DNA from: Acidimicrobiaceae bacterium
GTDB lineage: Bacteria > Actinomycetota > Acidimicrobiia > Acidimicrobiales > Aldehydirespiratoraceae
Direction: 5' to 3'
Assembly: GCA_009837445.1 (NCBI GenBank)
Contig: VXTM01000044.1
Coordinates: 1-64,000, forward strand
Length of the DNA: 64,000 nucleotides
Positions 20,117 to 27,981 of this stretch are shown here, piece after piece. The position numbers were made by a program, and so were the translations under genes. Position 1 is the stretch's first letter. The number at the start of each line of letters is the position of its first letter. The notes beneath the pieces were generated by a model, which saw only the letters and a list, made by a program, of their open reading frames with translations, was not told where the DNA came from and did no database searches.

Positions 20117-20166
20117 TTGATCGTCCGTTCACTCGTTGTCTCCGACAGTTCCTGCCCTCAACGGGC

Positions 20167-21114
20167 CTATCCGTGCCTAGCGGTCTCTTCCTCGCCGTAG
20201 TGCTCGTGGTGCTCGCCGAAGGCCTCCTCGACCACCTCGGTCTGGAGCTGCGGCCGCCAGCGGAAGGCCCGGCGGCTGATGGGCTCGAAGACGAGCCGCT
20301 CGAAGAGGATGGCGAAGATCACGAAGAATGCGGCGTAGCCGACCACACCGTGGGCCCGGTGGGCGTCGTACCAGAACTTGATGGTCCAGCCGGCGCCGTC
20401 CTGGCCGCCGAACACCTCGGCGATGACCAGGCCCTTCCAGCCGATGGAGAAGCAGTACCGGGCCGCCGCGAACATGAACGGCATCAGCGACGGCACCAGC
20501 ACATGGCGGATCACCTTCGACTGCGGAACCTGGAACGAGCGGGCCATGTCGAATAGCTCGCGCGGCGTGTTGCGCACCCCTTCCCGCACGTTGACGATCA
20601 CGAAGGGGATGCCGGCCAGGATCACCGTCAGGATCGGGCCCCGGTCGTCGAAGCCGAAGATGATGCTGTTGAACAGCGCCCAGGCCAGGGCGGGCATGGC
20701 CAGAATGGCCATGGTCCAGTCGTGGCAGAAGGCGTTGGTGGCCCGCGAGAGGCCCATGGCAAGCCCCAAGGCGGTGCCCAGGACCATGGCTATGGCGAAG
20801 CCTGACAGCAGCCGGCGCAAGGAGATGAAGAAGGTCTCGTAGAGGTTCTTGCGGGCGAGAGTGTCGGTGATGAACTCGTCCCACATGAACCCGCCGACCT
20901 CGCTGGGCGTGGGCAGCACGTCGACCGCGAAGGGCCAGACCTCCTCCACCGCTATCAGTGAGAGCTCCCAAACCGCGAACAGCGCAATGGGGAACAGCAC
21001 TCGGGCCAAGTGCGGCGACTTGGCGATCTTCGCGGGGAGCGAGATAAGGCGCTGCCCGGGGTTGGGCGCCGGCTGCGAGCCGGCGGTGCCCGGACGGGTC
21101 TCGGTGACGGTCAT
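20167..21114 (-). CDS. ABC transporter permease (NitT/TauT type)
   Basis: 315 residues, about six membrane spans (for example VLFPIALFAVWELSLIA and VVGYAAFFVIFAILFERLV). The coupling-helix region NVREGVRNTPRELFDMARSF is typical of TauC/SsuC. It has long charged termini, the C-terminus being Glu/His-rich. The ATG at 21114 has GAGGG upstream. It is the second of two different permeases in the operon, suggesting a heterodimeric channel. Confidence 0.9.
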   Translation of the reverse strand: MTVTETRPGTAGSQPAPNPGQRLISLPAKIAKSPHLARVLFPIALFAVWELSLIAVEEVWPFAVDVLPTPSEVGGFMWDEFITDTLARKNLYETFFISLRRLLSGFAIAMVLGTALGLAMGLSRATNAFCHDWTMAILAMPALAWALFNSIIFGFDDRGPILTVILAGIPFVIVNVREGVRNTPRELFDMARSFQVPQSKVIRHVLVPSLMPFMFAAARYCFSIGWKGLVIAEVFGGQDGAGWTIKFWYDAHRAHGVVGYAAFFVIFAILFERLVFEPISRRAFRWRPQLQTEVVEEAFGEHHEHYGEEETARHG

Positions 21115-21131
21115 GATCGTGAACCCTCCCC

Positions 21132-22010
21132 TCAGGTCGCGGTAACGGCCTGGCGCCAGCGGAAGTAGCGCCTCTCGATGGCTTCCAGAACGACCTTCTC
21201 GAGGAACAGGGCGAAGAAGAAGAAGGCCAGGATCCAGGTCAGGAACTCACTCATGTCGAACAGTACGGCGCTGATCCGCATCTCGAAGCCGATCCCTTCC
21301 GACGACGAGAAGACCTCGGTGAGCACGGTCACCTTCCAGGCGATCGAGAATCCGAATCGCAGACCGGTGAACAGGTAGGGCGCCAGATGCGGGATCACGA
21401 TCTGGCGGTTGCGCTTGAAGACGCTCACCTGGAACGACTTGGCCATGTCGAGGAGGTCCTTGGGCAGCGCCTTGATTCCCTCGGAGACGTTGACGGTGAC
21501 CAGGGCGAAGGTGGTCAGGATGATGGCGATGGCCGGGCCGAGGGGCCGGTTGCCGAAGATGATCGCGGTGATCAGCACCCAGATCAGCCCCGGCGCCGAC
21601 AGGCTGATCAGCACTGCGTCCTTGAAGAACCCCTCGAACCACTTGGACTGCATCAGGATCCCGATCATCGCTCCGATCAGGAACGACAGGCCGAAGCCGA
21701 CCGCGATGCGGGTCAGGGTGGCCTGGAAGGCCGCCGGCATCGTGCCCTCTCCCCAGATCTCGAAGAAGGTGGCCACCACCTCGGAGGGTCCGGGGAGCAG
21801 CTTGGGATCCAGGGGGCTGCCCCGAAGGAAGCTGAAGATGTCGAGGAGGGCGAACTCCCAGATGGCCAGCACCGCGATGTAGCTGAGGATCCGCCAGAAC
21901 CAGCGCGAGGTCAGCTCGGCGCGGCGCGCCTTGCGAGCGAGCTCCTCCTCGGTGACGCGATCAGCCGGCGGCGTTTCGATGGGTGGTGCTGTCGGTTCTG
22001 TGGTCGTCAC
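21132..22010 (-). CDS. ABC transporter permease (NitT/TauT type)
   Basis: 292 residues with about six membrane spans and the same coupling segment (NVSEGIKALPKDLLDMAKSFQ), paralogous to the gene at 20167. GTG start at 22010 with AAGGTGA upstream. The gene lies 203 nt after the binding-protein stop; that gap holds two strong hairpins. It is paired with 20167 and the ATPase at 19376. Confidence 0.9.
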   Translation of the reverse strand: MTTTEPTAPPIETPPADRVTEEELARKARRAELTSRWFWRILSYIAVLAIWEFALLDIFSFLRGSPLDPKLLPGPSEVVATFFEIWGEGTMPAAFQATLTRIAVGFGLSFLIGAMIGILMQSKWFEGFFKDAVLISLSAPGLIWVLITAIIFGNRPLGPAIAIILTTFALVTVNVSEGIKALPKDLLDMAKSFQVSVFKRNRQIVIPHLAPYLFTGLRFGFSIAWKVTVLTEVFSSSEGIGFEMRISAVLFDMSEFLTWILAFFFFALFLEKVVLEAIERRYFRWRQAVTAT

Positions 22011-22101
22011 AGTGGTTCACCTTAGAAAGACTGGTGCGCACAGCCAGGGCATCGGTTGCCGTACGCAAGCTTCCCCTACTCGCATGTCAGTCCCTGCGGC
22101 G

Positions 22102-22141
22102 GGCCGGCGGCCCCTGCAGCACAACGCAGGGGCCGCCGGCC
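22102..22141 (-). terminator. Perfect GC hairpin between binding protein and permease (distal)
   Basis: A 16-bp uninterrupted stem (GGCCGGCGGCCCCTGC pairing with its complement) with an 8-nt loop AGCACAAC. No T-run follows on the minus strand. It lies about 90 nt before the permease start. It is likely a partial terminator or a 3'-end stabiliser of the binding-protein mRNA. Confidence 0.65.
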
Positions 22142-22156
22142 ACGGCAAGGATCGAA

Positions 22157-22198
22157 TGGCGGGCTGACCGTTTGGAGGGGACGCCGGTCAGCCCGCCA
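22157..22198 (-). terminator. Perfect GC hairpin between binding protein and permease (proximal)
   Basis: A 14-bp perfect stem (TGGCGGGCTGACCG pairing with CGGTCAGCCCGCCA) and a 14-nt loop, 16 nt after the stop of the substrate-binding protein. In tandem with the hairpin at 22102-22141 it would let the binding protein be made in excess over the membrane parts. Confidence 0.65.
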
Positions 22199-22213
22199 CT
22201 CTCGCCGCAACAA

Positions 22214-23614
22214 CTAGGGGCCGACTACCTCATATCGAGGAGCCGGATAGCCCACCGGCAGCCCGTTCGGGTTGTCGGGGTGCAACTCGGTCATGAAGTC
22301 GTAGATGGCGACCTCATTGTCGATCCACTCCTGGTCGAGATAGACGCTCTCGACGAACCAGTCGTTGGCTCCCTGCATGAACTGGACGGTGAACTCGACG
22401 TCGGCCTCGTCCTCGACCGCGAAGTGCTGTGGGTACGCCCGCACGATGTCGGCGGTGTTCTCCTCCCACTCCGCGATGCCGATCTGCCACAGCTCCAGGA
22501 ATGCGGCGACCTCACGCGGGTGAGAGTCGTACCATTCCTCGGTGGCGGTGAACAGGTTGGACATCACATGGTTCTTGCCGTCATTGAGACCCGAGAACTC
22601 GTTGTAGAGCTGGAACGGCATCCGTCCGCCGTACATGATCTCGATCTCGCCGGCGCGCAGGTGCGGCACGGCCGCCTCGGGAATGACCACCGCAGCCTCG
22701 CAGTCGCCGCGCAGCAGGTTGGTCGGGTTCACGAAGTGGTCGTTGACGATCAGGTTGTAGTCGCCTCCACCAACGCGGTAGTCGATGCCGTGGAGCTGGT
22801 CGGCCAGCACGGTCCAGAAGCCGGTGTTCGACACGGGGCTGCTCACGCAGATGTTCGAGCCGAGCGGGATGTCGGCAAGGGTCTCGTACGGATCGCCGGC
22901 GCGACGCATCATCGGCGAGCGCTGGAAGTTGTACTTGCCGAAGGTGACCGTCGTAATGGACGTCTCGTTCTCGAGCACCGGGATCTCCTGGGTGCCCATC
23001 GACACGATGTCGCCGTGGCCCCCTGCGAAGTAGGTGAACTCGTCCCAGGTGGAGCTGGTGTGGATGCGGATGTTGTTCTCCTCCTCCCACTGGGCCAGCA
23101 GACCGGTGTCGGTCAGCCAGTCCCAGACGGGGTCCGGAGCGAACGCGAACCGGATGATCGAGGCCGCCTCGGGCTCCATCATCGCCGCTTCCTGGGCGGC
23201 CATCGCCTCGTCCTGAGCGGCCTCAGCGTCGGCCTGAGCCGCCATCGCGTCGGCCTGGGCGGCCTCGGCGGCAGCCTGAGCGGCCTCAGCAGCAGCCAGC
23301 GCCGCATCGAGCTCGGCCTGTGCCGCGGCAGCCGCGGCAGCATCGGCCTCGCCAGCCGCAGCCGCGTCTGCCTGGGCCTGCTCGAACGCAGCGAGCGCCT
23401 CAGCAGCCTGGGCTGCTGCCGCGTCGGCGGCCTCCTGGGCCGCATGAGCCTCAGCGTGGGCCGATTCGGCCTCGGACTGGGCCGCAGCGGCCTCAGCCTC
23501 GATCGCACTGGTGTCGACCACGGCCGCCGGCTCGTCATCGCCGCAGGCCGCAGCCAGCAGGCTGAGAGCGGCGATCGCCGTGACCACCTTTACCAGTCGG
23601 TTCCGTCTTGACAT
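22214..23614 (-). CDS. ABC transporter substrate-binding lipoprotein with long Ala-rich helical stalk
   Basis: 466 residues from the ATG at 23614 (GGGGAGGA site). A lipoprotein signal (basic MSRRNRLVK, hydrophobic core, lipobox LAAAC with Cys24) is followed by about 110 residues (39-147) almost entirely of Ala, Glu, Gln and Asp in AQA/AEA repeats, predicted to form a continuous helix or coiled coil. The NitT/TauT-type periplasmic-binding fold begins near 152 (IIRFAFAPDPVWDWL). This stalk is not part of normal members, which run about 310-350 residues. First gene of the importer operon; a strong copy of the shared element lies 100 nt upstream. Confidence 0.88.
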   Translation of the reverse strand: MSRRNRLVKVVTAIAALSLLAAACGDDEPAAVVDTSAIEAEAAAAQSEAESAHAEAHAAQEAADAAAAQAAEALAAFEQAQADAAAAGEADAAAAAAAQAELDAALAAAEAAQAAAEAAQADAMAAQADAEAAQDEAMAAQEAAMMEPEAASIIRFAFAPDPVWDWLTDTGLLAQWEEENNIRIHTSSTWDEFTYFAGGHGDIVSMGTQEIPVLENETSITTVTFGKYNFQRSPMMRRAGDPYETLADIPLGSNICVSSPVSNTGFWTVLADQLHGIDYRVGGGDYNLIVNDHFVNPTNLLRGDCEAAVVIPEAAVPHLRAGEIEIMYGGRMPFQLYNEFSGLNDGKNHVMSNLFTATEEWYDSHPREVAAFLELWQIGIAEWEENTADIVRAYPQHFAVEDEADVEFTVQFMQGANDWFVESVYLDQEWIDNEVAIYDFMTELHPDNPNGLPVGYPAPRYEVVGP

Positions 23615-23713
23615 TTTGTCCTCCCCTTCGCAGAGAATCGGATCCGGCCACCTCCCGGAGGGTGGCAGCCGCTTCGCCGGCTCGAGCCCGACGGTAGTCG
23701 CGAGGCCCAACCG

Positions 23714-23732
23714 ATCATGCACTATACATTAG
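23714..23732. promoter_or_regulatory. Shared 19-bp element, site 2 (strong left half)
   Basis: ATCATGCAC-T-ATACATTAG; 14 of 18 consensus positions, with the plus-strand left half matching 8 of 9. It lies in the 191-nt gap between the importer operon (minus, 23614) and the ATPase/MFS pair (plus, 23806). The flanking AT-rich ATAATATC provides -10-like sequence. Confidence 0.55.
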
Positions 23733-23805
23733 ATAATATCTTGCCCGCCATTCGAGTCAAGTCGAAGCCCTCGCCGCACGGCCGGAGACTCCGGGGAGAC
23801 CAGCA

Positions 23806-24564
23806 GTGCAGGTCGAACTGAAAGACGTCTCGTACCGGTACGGCGACGGCACAGCCGGCGAGGTGGAGGCCATCAAGGACCTCGACCTCACCATCGAGAC
23901 ACGAACGGTGCACGCCATCGTTGGTCCCACCGGGTGCGGCAAGAGCACCCTCTTGCGGGTGCTTGCAGGCATGGTCGAGCCCCAGGCAGGCTCGGTTCGC
24001 TTCCGCGGCCGCCAGATCCGCCCGAACCGTACGGCCATGGTGTTCCAGGACCCCACGCTGATCCCGTGGTGGACCACTGGCCGCAACATCGGCATCGGGG
24101 TGGAGTTCAGCGCCAAGCGCCGCCAGCTCTACCGCAAGATCCGATCCTTCAGCGCGGACCGCGTCGGCCTCAAGGGAATGCTCAACCGGATGCCCTCGAC
24201 GCTCTCGGCCGGGCAGCAGACCCGGGCCGGCATGTCGAGAGCCTTCGCCCACGACGCCGACGTGCTGCTGCTCGACGAGCCCTTCGTGCACCTCGACGCC
24301 ATCACCCGGCGCAAGCTCTGGGCCGAGTTCGAGACGGCCTGGCAGTTCGACCCGCGCACCTACGTGTTCGTCACCCACGACGTGGAGGAGGCCGTCCTGC
24401 TGTCGGACCGGGTCACGGTGCTCGCCGGGCCGCCGGCATGGGCGCTGGAGACCGTGGAGGTCCCGCTGGCCCGGCCGCGAACCCGAGACACCCCCACCGA
24501 ACCAGCCTTCCGTACGGCCGTAGCGTCGGTGTGGGACGCACTCGAGCGCGCCAGCCTCGGGTGA
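23806..24564 (+). CDS. Second ABC transporter ATP-binding protein (NitT/TauT type)
   Basis: 252 residues from GTG 23806 (GGGGAG site). Walker A is GPTGCGKST, Walker B is VLLLDEP, and FVTHDVEEA is present. The signature is LSAGQQTRAGMSRA rather than LSGGQ. It has no permease or binding protein of its own and is transcribed divergently from the importer operon through a shared regulatory gap. It may serve as an alternative or heterodimer ATPase for that importer. An MFS gene follows immediately. Confidence 0.9.
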   Translation: MQVELKDVSYRYGDGTAGEVEAIKDLDLTIETRTVHAIVGPTGCGKSTLLRVLAGMVEPQAGSVRFRGRQIRPNRTAMVFQDPTLIPWWTTGRNIGIGVEFSAKRRQLYRKIRSFSADRVGLKGMLNRMPSTLSAGQQTRAGMSRAFAHDADVLLLDEPFVHLDAITRRKLWAEFETAWQFDPRTYVFVTHDVEEAVLLSDRVTVLAGPPAWALETVEVPLARPRTRDTPTEPAFRTAVASVWDALERASLG

Positions 24565-24587
24565 GCCGCACCGGGGCCTCGGAGTCC

Positions 24588-25796
24588 ATGACCGGGGCCG
24601 GCGACCGGCGCTCGGCGATCGCCGGCCTCGCCGTGTCGACCACGTCCATCGCGCTCGGGGCCCTGCCGGTCTTCCTGCTGGGCGCATTGGCCGTGTTCAT
24701 CCGCGATGAGCTCTCATTCAGCGAGACCCGGCTCGGACTGGCTGCGTCGGCCTACTACCTGGCCTCCGCGCTCTCGTCGGTCCCCGGAGGCCGCTTCTGC
24801 GAGGCCGTCGGCGGCCGCCGGGCGGTGGCCTCCTCGGCCGTGCTGGGTGGAGCGTCGATGCTGGCGATCGCGCTGCTCGCCCGCGACTATGGCACGCTGC
24901 TGGGGTTGATGGTGGCGGCCGGCATCGCCAACGGCGCCGCCCTGCCGGCGTCCAACCTTGTGATGACCCAGCGGATCCCGGTTCGGCTGCAGGGTGCCGC
25001 CTTCGGGGTGAAGCAATCGTCGGGACCGATCAGCACCCTGCTGGCCGGGGCCTCCGTTCCCCTGCTGGGCCTGACCGTGGGCTGGCGGTGGGCGTTCCTA
25101 CTGGCGGCGGTGGCCACCGTCCCCCTGATCCTGTGGGGTCGCCAGGGCCCGCGCCGCCGCCGCGGCAGCGCGGCCCGTCCCACCGAGGGCGTGCCGGTGG
25201 GACCGCTGGTGGTGCTGGCCGCGGCCGCAGCCACCGCGGTGGTGGGCGGGGCGTCGGTGGCTGCCTTCTACGTGGAGTCGGCCGTCGCGGCCGGAGTGGG
25301 GCCCGGGCCAGCGGGGACCATCCTCGCGGTCAGCAGCGTGACCGGCATCGGCTGCCGGGTCCTGTGGGGCGCGATGGGCGACCGGTCGCCCCGCCTCCAC
25401 GTCCCGCTGCTGGCCGGACTCATGGCGGTGGGCGCTGCCTGCTTCGTGCTCATGGGACAAGTGTCGACGCCCGTGTCGCTGCTGGCAGTGACCGTCCTGG
25501 CCTTCGGGAGCGGCTGGGGCTGGCCGGCGCTGTTCAACTACGCCATCGTGAGCCGCACCCCGTCGGCTCCCGGCCTGGCGACCGGCATCGCCGGGACCGG
25601 GCTCTACGCGGGCGGGATTGTAGGGCCACTGCTGTTCGGCGCGATCGTGGAGGCGCTGGGCTACTCCGCCGCCTGGCTCTGCGTGGCCGCCAGCGCGGCG
25701 TGCTCGTCGCTGCTGATGTACGTGGGCGGCCGCTGGCTGGAGCGGGCCAGCCACGTCCACCCGCTACTCCCAGGGCGGGAGGCCGAACGACGCTGA
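24588..25796 (+). CDS. Major facilitator superfamily transporter
   Basis: 402 residues, about 12 membrane helices, with the loop 2-3 region GGRFCEAVGGRRAVASS matching the MFS pattern. ATG 24588 has GGAG close by; GTG 24561, overlapping the ATPase stop as GTGA, is an alternative. It is cotranscribed with the ATPase at 23806. Its last 33 nt overlap the 3' end of the oppositely oriented MaoC gene. Likely uptake or export of an organic acid; the substrate is unknown. Confidence 0.87.
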   Translation: MTGAGDRRSAIAGLAVSTTSIALGALPVFLLGALAVFIRDELSFSETRLGLAASAYYLASALSSVPGGRFCEAVGGRRAVASSAVLGGASMLAIALLARDYGTLLGLMVAAGIANGAALPASNLVMTQRIPVRLQGAAFGVKQSSGPISTLLAGASVPLLGLTVGWRWAFLLAAVATVPLILWGRQGPRRRRGSAARPTEGVPVGPLVVLAAAAATAVVGGASVAAFYVESAVAAGVGPGPAGTILAVSSVTGIGCRVLWGAMGDRSPRLHVPLLAGLMAVGAACFVLMGQVSTPVSLLAVTVLAFGSGWGWPALFNYAIVSRTPSAPGLATGIAGTGLYAGGIVGPLLFGAIVEALGYSAAWLCVAASAACSSLLMYVGGRWLERASHVHPLLPGREAERR

Positions 25797-26210
25797 GCCG
25801 CGGGTGGTGACGGTGCCGTCGAGCTTGCGAACCCAGAGATCGGCGTCGAAGGACCCCGCCTCCACGTCTACGGCGGTGACCATCCCACCGCACTCCAGGC
25901 CGTCACCGGCGTAGGCCGGAGCGAAGTGGCGGTAGCTGATCGACCGCGGCCACGCCCCCACGCCGAGCCAGGCCTGCACCGCCAGCATCATCCAGGCACC
26001 CTGCAGCGGGCCGTGAACCAGCAGGCCGGGGTGGCCGTCCTGGTCGGTGGTGAAAGGGGCGTCGTAGTGGACCCGATGCAGGAGCCAGGCCGCGGCGCTG
26101 AACATGAACAGGTCGATCTCGTCGGGCCGGCACGTCAGGAGCGGGATGTCGTCGCCGGCAGCCGGGATGGCCGGATCCCGCGGTGCGGTCCCGCCCTCGA
26201 CGGCGCTCAC
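25764..26210 (-). CDS. MaoC-like hydratase, C-terminal type (hot-dog fold)
   Basis: 148 residues. HYDAPFTTDQDGHPGLLVHGPL matches the hydratase-2 motif: the Asp after HYD and the HG loop are the expected catalytic area. GTG 26210 overlaps the stop of the partner subunit (26207) by 4 nt. Together with 26207 and the acyl-CoA dehydrogenase it forms a tight three-gene set for acyl-CoA oxidation and hydration. It resembles the mesaconyl-CoA/3-hydroxyacyl-ACP dehydratase half-proteins that work as heterodimers. Confidence 0.82.
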   Translation of the reverse strand: MSAVEGGTAPRDPAIPAAGDDIPLLTCRPDEIDLFMFSAAAWLLHRVHYDAPFTTDQDGHPGLLVHGPLQGAWMMLAVQAWLGVGAWPRSISYRHFAPAYAGDGLECGGMVTAVDVEAGSFDADLWVRKLDGTVTTRGSASFGLPPWE

Positions 26211-26701
26211 CGGTAGATCCTCGTGAAGCGCTCCCGCATGACCAGCTCCGAGTGCTGGTTCCAGAACGTGAACTGGGTCTTGACGAAGGCCATCGGACCG
26301 GAGCGCCCGATCTTCTCATAGATGTCGACGATCTCCTTGTGCAGGGTGATCGTGTCGCCCGCGACGACCGGCACGCCCATCTCGATCTCGGTCTCACCGG
26401 CCATGGCCCTCTTGACGTCCAGCGGCGGCACGTCCTCGATGGCCGAGCCGTCGACCTCGAGCCGGTCGCGGTCGGCGAGATGAGCGGCGTGCATGCGTAT
26501 GACGTACGGGAAGTAGGGCGGTGCCAGCAGGTCCCGGTAGCCAGCGGCCCGGGCGGCTCCGGCGTCGGTGTGGACGGGGTCGGTGGCCCCGATTGCTTGC
26601 GCGAAGCGCAGGATGTCGTTGCGGCCCACCTCGAAGGTGGCCGGCTCGAAGGGCTCGGCCGCCCAGCGCCGTGCCTGTTCGGTGATGAGGGTGTGCTCCA
26701 T
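26207..26701 (-). CDS. MaoC/FAS1-like dehydratase, N-terminal type
   Basis: 164 residues with the FAS1-like dehydratase region (EVGRNDILRFAQAIGATDPVHTD and APPYFPYVIR). It lies directly after the acyl-CoA dehydrogenase (start 26701, preceding stop at 26702-26704) and overlaps the next gene by 4 nt. It presumably pairs with the 148-residue MaoC protein as a two-subunit enoyl-CoA hydratase. Confidence 0.82.
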   Translation of the reverse strand: MEHTLITEQARRWAAEPFEPATFEVGRNDILRFAQAIGATDPVHTDAGAARAAGYRDLLAPPYFPYVIRMHAAHLADRDRLEVDGSAIEDVPPLDVKRAMAGETEIEMGVPVVAGDTITLHKEIVDIYEKIGRSGPMAFVKTQFTFWNQHSELVMRERFTRIYR

Positions 26702-27844
26702 TCAGATCCCCATCGTCTTGGCGATGATGTTGCGCTGGATGTCGGAAGTGCCGGCGCCGATCACCCCCAGCCGGGACTCGCGGTAGTGGCGCTGGAGGTC
26801 GTGCTCCATGGTGTAGCCGTAGCCGCCGAGCACCTGGAGCCCCTCGTCGGCCACCTTCTTGTAGGCCTCGCACACGTACAGCTTCAAGATGGCGGCGTCC
26901 CTGGTGGTGGCCATGCCGCGGTCGAGGCGGTCGGCGTAGCGGTAGACCAGCATCTCCGATATCTCGGTGAGCATCTGCATCTCGGCCAGCCGGTGGCTCA
27001 CTGCTTGGAACCGTGATATGGGCCGGCCGAACTGCTGGCGCTGCTGGGCGTAGGCGAGAGCGTCTGCGAGGGCCGCCTTGGAGGCCCCGGTACGGGCGGC
27101 CGACAAGCACAGCCGCTCGTATCGCAGGTACACCGCGTTGTCCCGCCAACCGTCGTGGAGGGTGCCCAGCATGCGGCCCCGCGGGACGCGCACGTCGTCG
27201 AAGAACACATGGGCCGTCCCCAGCGGCCAGTGGCCGAGGGTCTCCATCGGCGTCCAGGTGATGCCCGGCGAGGAGGTGTCGACCAGGAAGTTGTTGATGC
27301 CGTGGTGCTTGGGTCCCTCCGACGAGGTGCGAGCGGCCACGAGGTCGTAGTCGCTCACCTTGAATCCCGACGTGAACACTTTCTGACCGTTCAGCACGAA
27401 GTGGTCGCCATCGGGCACCGCCGACAACGAGATGGAGGCCGCATCGGAGCCTGCCTCCGGCTCGGTCAGCGAGTAGCACACCGACCGGGTGCCGTCGGCA
27501 ATCCGGGGCAGCACCTCCCGCTTGAGCTCCTCGGAGCCGTCACGCCCGACGGCCAGCCCGCCCCAGGTGACCGCCCTGAACACCCAGAGGGCCAGGTCCA
27601 GGAACGCCCGGCCGACCTCCTCCAGCAGGACGGCCACCTCGACCGCTCCGCCACCGGCTCCGCCGTACTCGATGGGGATGTTGATGCCCAGCCAGCCCAG
27701 TTGCCCCAGCTTCTCGTAGAGGTCCTGCGGTGCCCGCCGCTCGCGGTCGCACTCCCTTACGTAGTCCCGGGAGATCTCGCGCTCGCAGAAGTCGCGCACC
27801 GCGTCCCGGAACATCTCCTGCTCGGACGTGAGGTCTACCTGCAT
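26702..27844 (-). CDS. Acyl-CoA dehydrogenase (isovaleryl-CoA dehydrogenase-like active site)
   Basis: A 380-residue FAD enzyme. CYSLTEPEAGSDAASI and the C-terminal GAGTSDIQRNIIAK are standard. The medium-chain catalytic Glu position (YEGT) is Ala (IGAGT), whereas YERLCLSAA places Glu243 where isovaleryl-CoA dehydrogenase keeps its base. A short or branched acyl-CoA is therefore likely. GGAGG precedes the ATG. It is divergent from the cyclase gene at 27982 across a 137-nt GC-rich gap that has no copy of the shared 19-bp element. Confidence 0.92.
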   Translation of the reverse strand: MQVDLTSEQEMFRDAVRDFCEREISRDYVRECDRERRAPQDLYEKLGQLGWLGINIPIEYGGAGGGAVEVAVLLEEVGRAFLDLALWVFRAVTWGGLAVGRDGSEELKREVLPRIADGTRSVCYSLTEPEAGSDAASISLSAVPDGDHFVLNGQKVFTSGFKVSDYDLVAARTSSEGPKHHGINNFLVDTSSPGITWTPMETLGHWPLGTAHVFFDDVRVPRGRMLGTLHDGWRDNAVYLRYERLCLSAARTGASKAALADALAYAQQRQQFGRPISRFQAVSHRLAEMQMLTEISEMLVYRYADRLDRGMATTRDAAILKLYVCEAYKKVADEGLQVLGGYGYTMEHDLQRHYRESRLGVIGAGTSDIQRNIIAKTMGI

Positions 27845-27981
27845 GGCCCGGCCTCCAGTCTGGCGGGTCTAGAGCGCTGGCAGCTCGCCGGGCTGGTCCG
27901 GTTTGGCCGGCGTGCCCGCCGTCCGTAGGGTGCCCGGCCGGTACGCCCCCGCCCGCAGGCCCCGAGAAAGGACCCTCCGGA

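Noticed and set aside
22102-22198. The tandem hairpins as a CRISPR or mobile-element end
   Set aside because: There are only two unrelated stems, no repeated unit, no spacers and no transposase nearby. Position after a stop codon fits an mRNA feature better.
23320-23565. Arg/Pro/Gln-rich open frame within the binding-protein gene
   Set aside because: It is the complementary reading of the alanine-rich stalk repeats, with no ribosome site.
23934-24587. N-terminal extension of the MFS frame over the ATPase gene
   Set aside because: The extension is the alternate frame of an intact ABC ATPase (Walker A, signature, Walker B). Transporter-like sequence begins only at 24588.
27845-27981. A copy of the shared element between the acyl-CoA dehydrogenase and cyclase genes
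   Set aside because: The gap is entirely GC-rich with no TGCA-GAT half, so these two operons are probably controlled differently.
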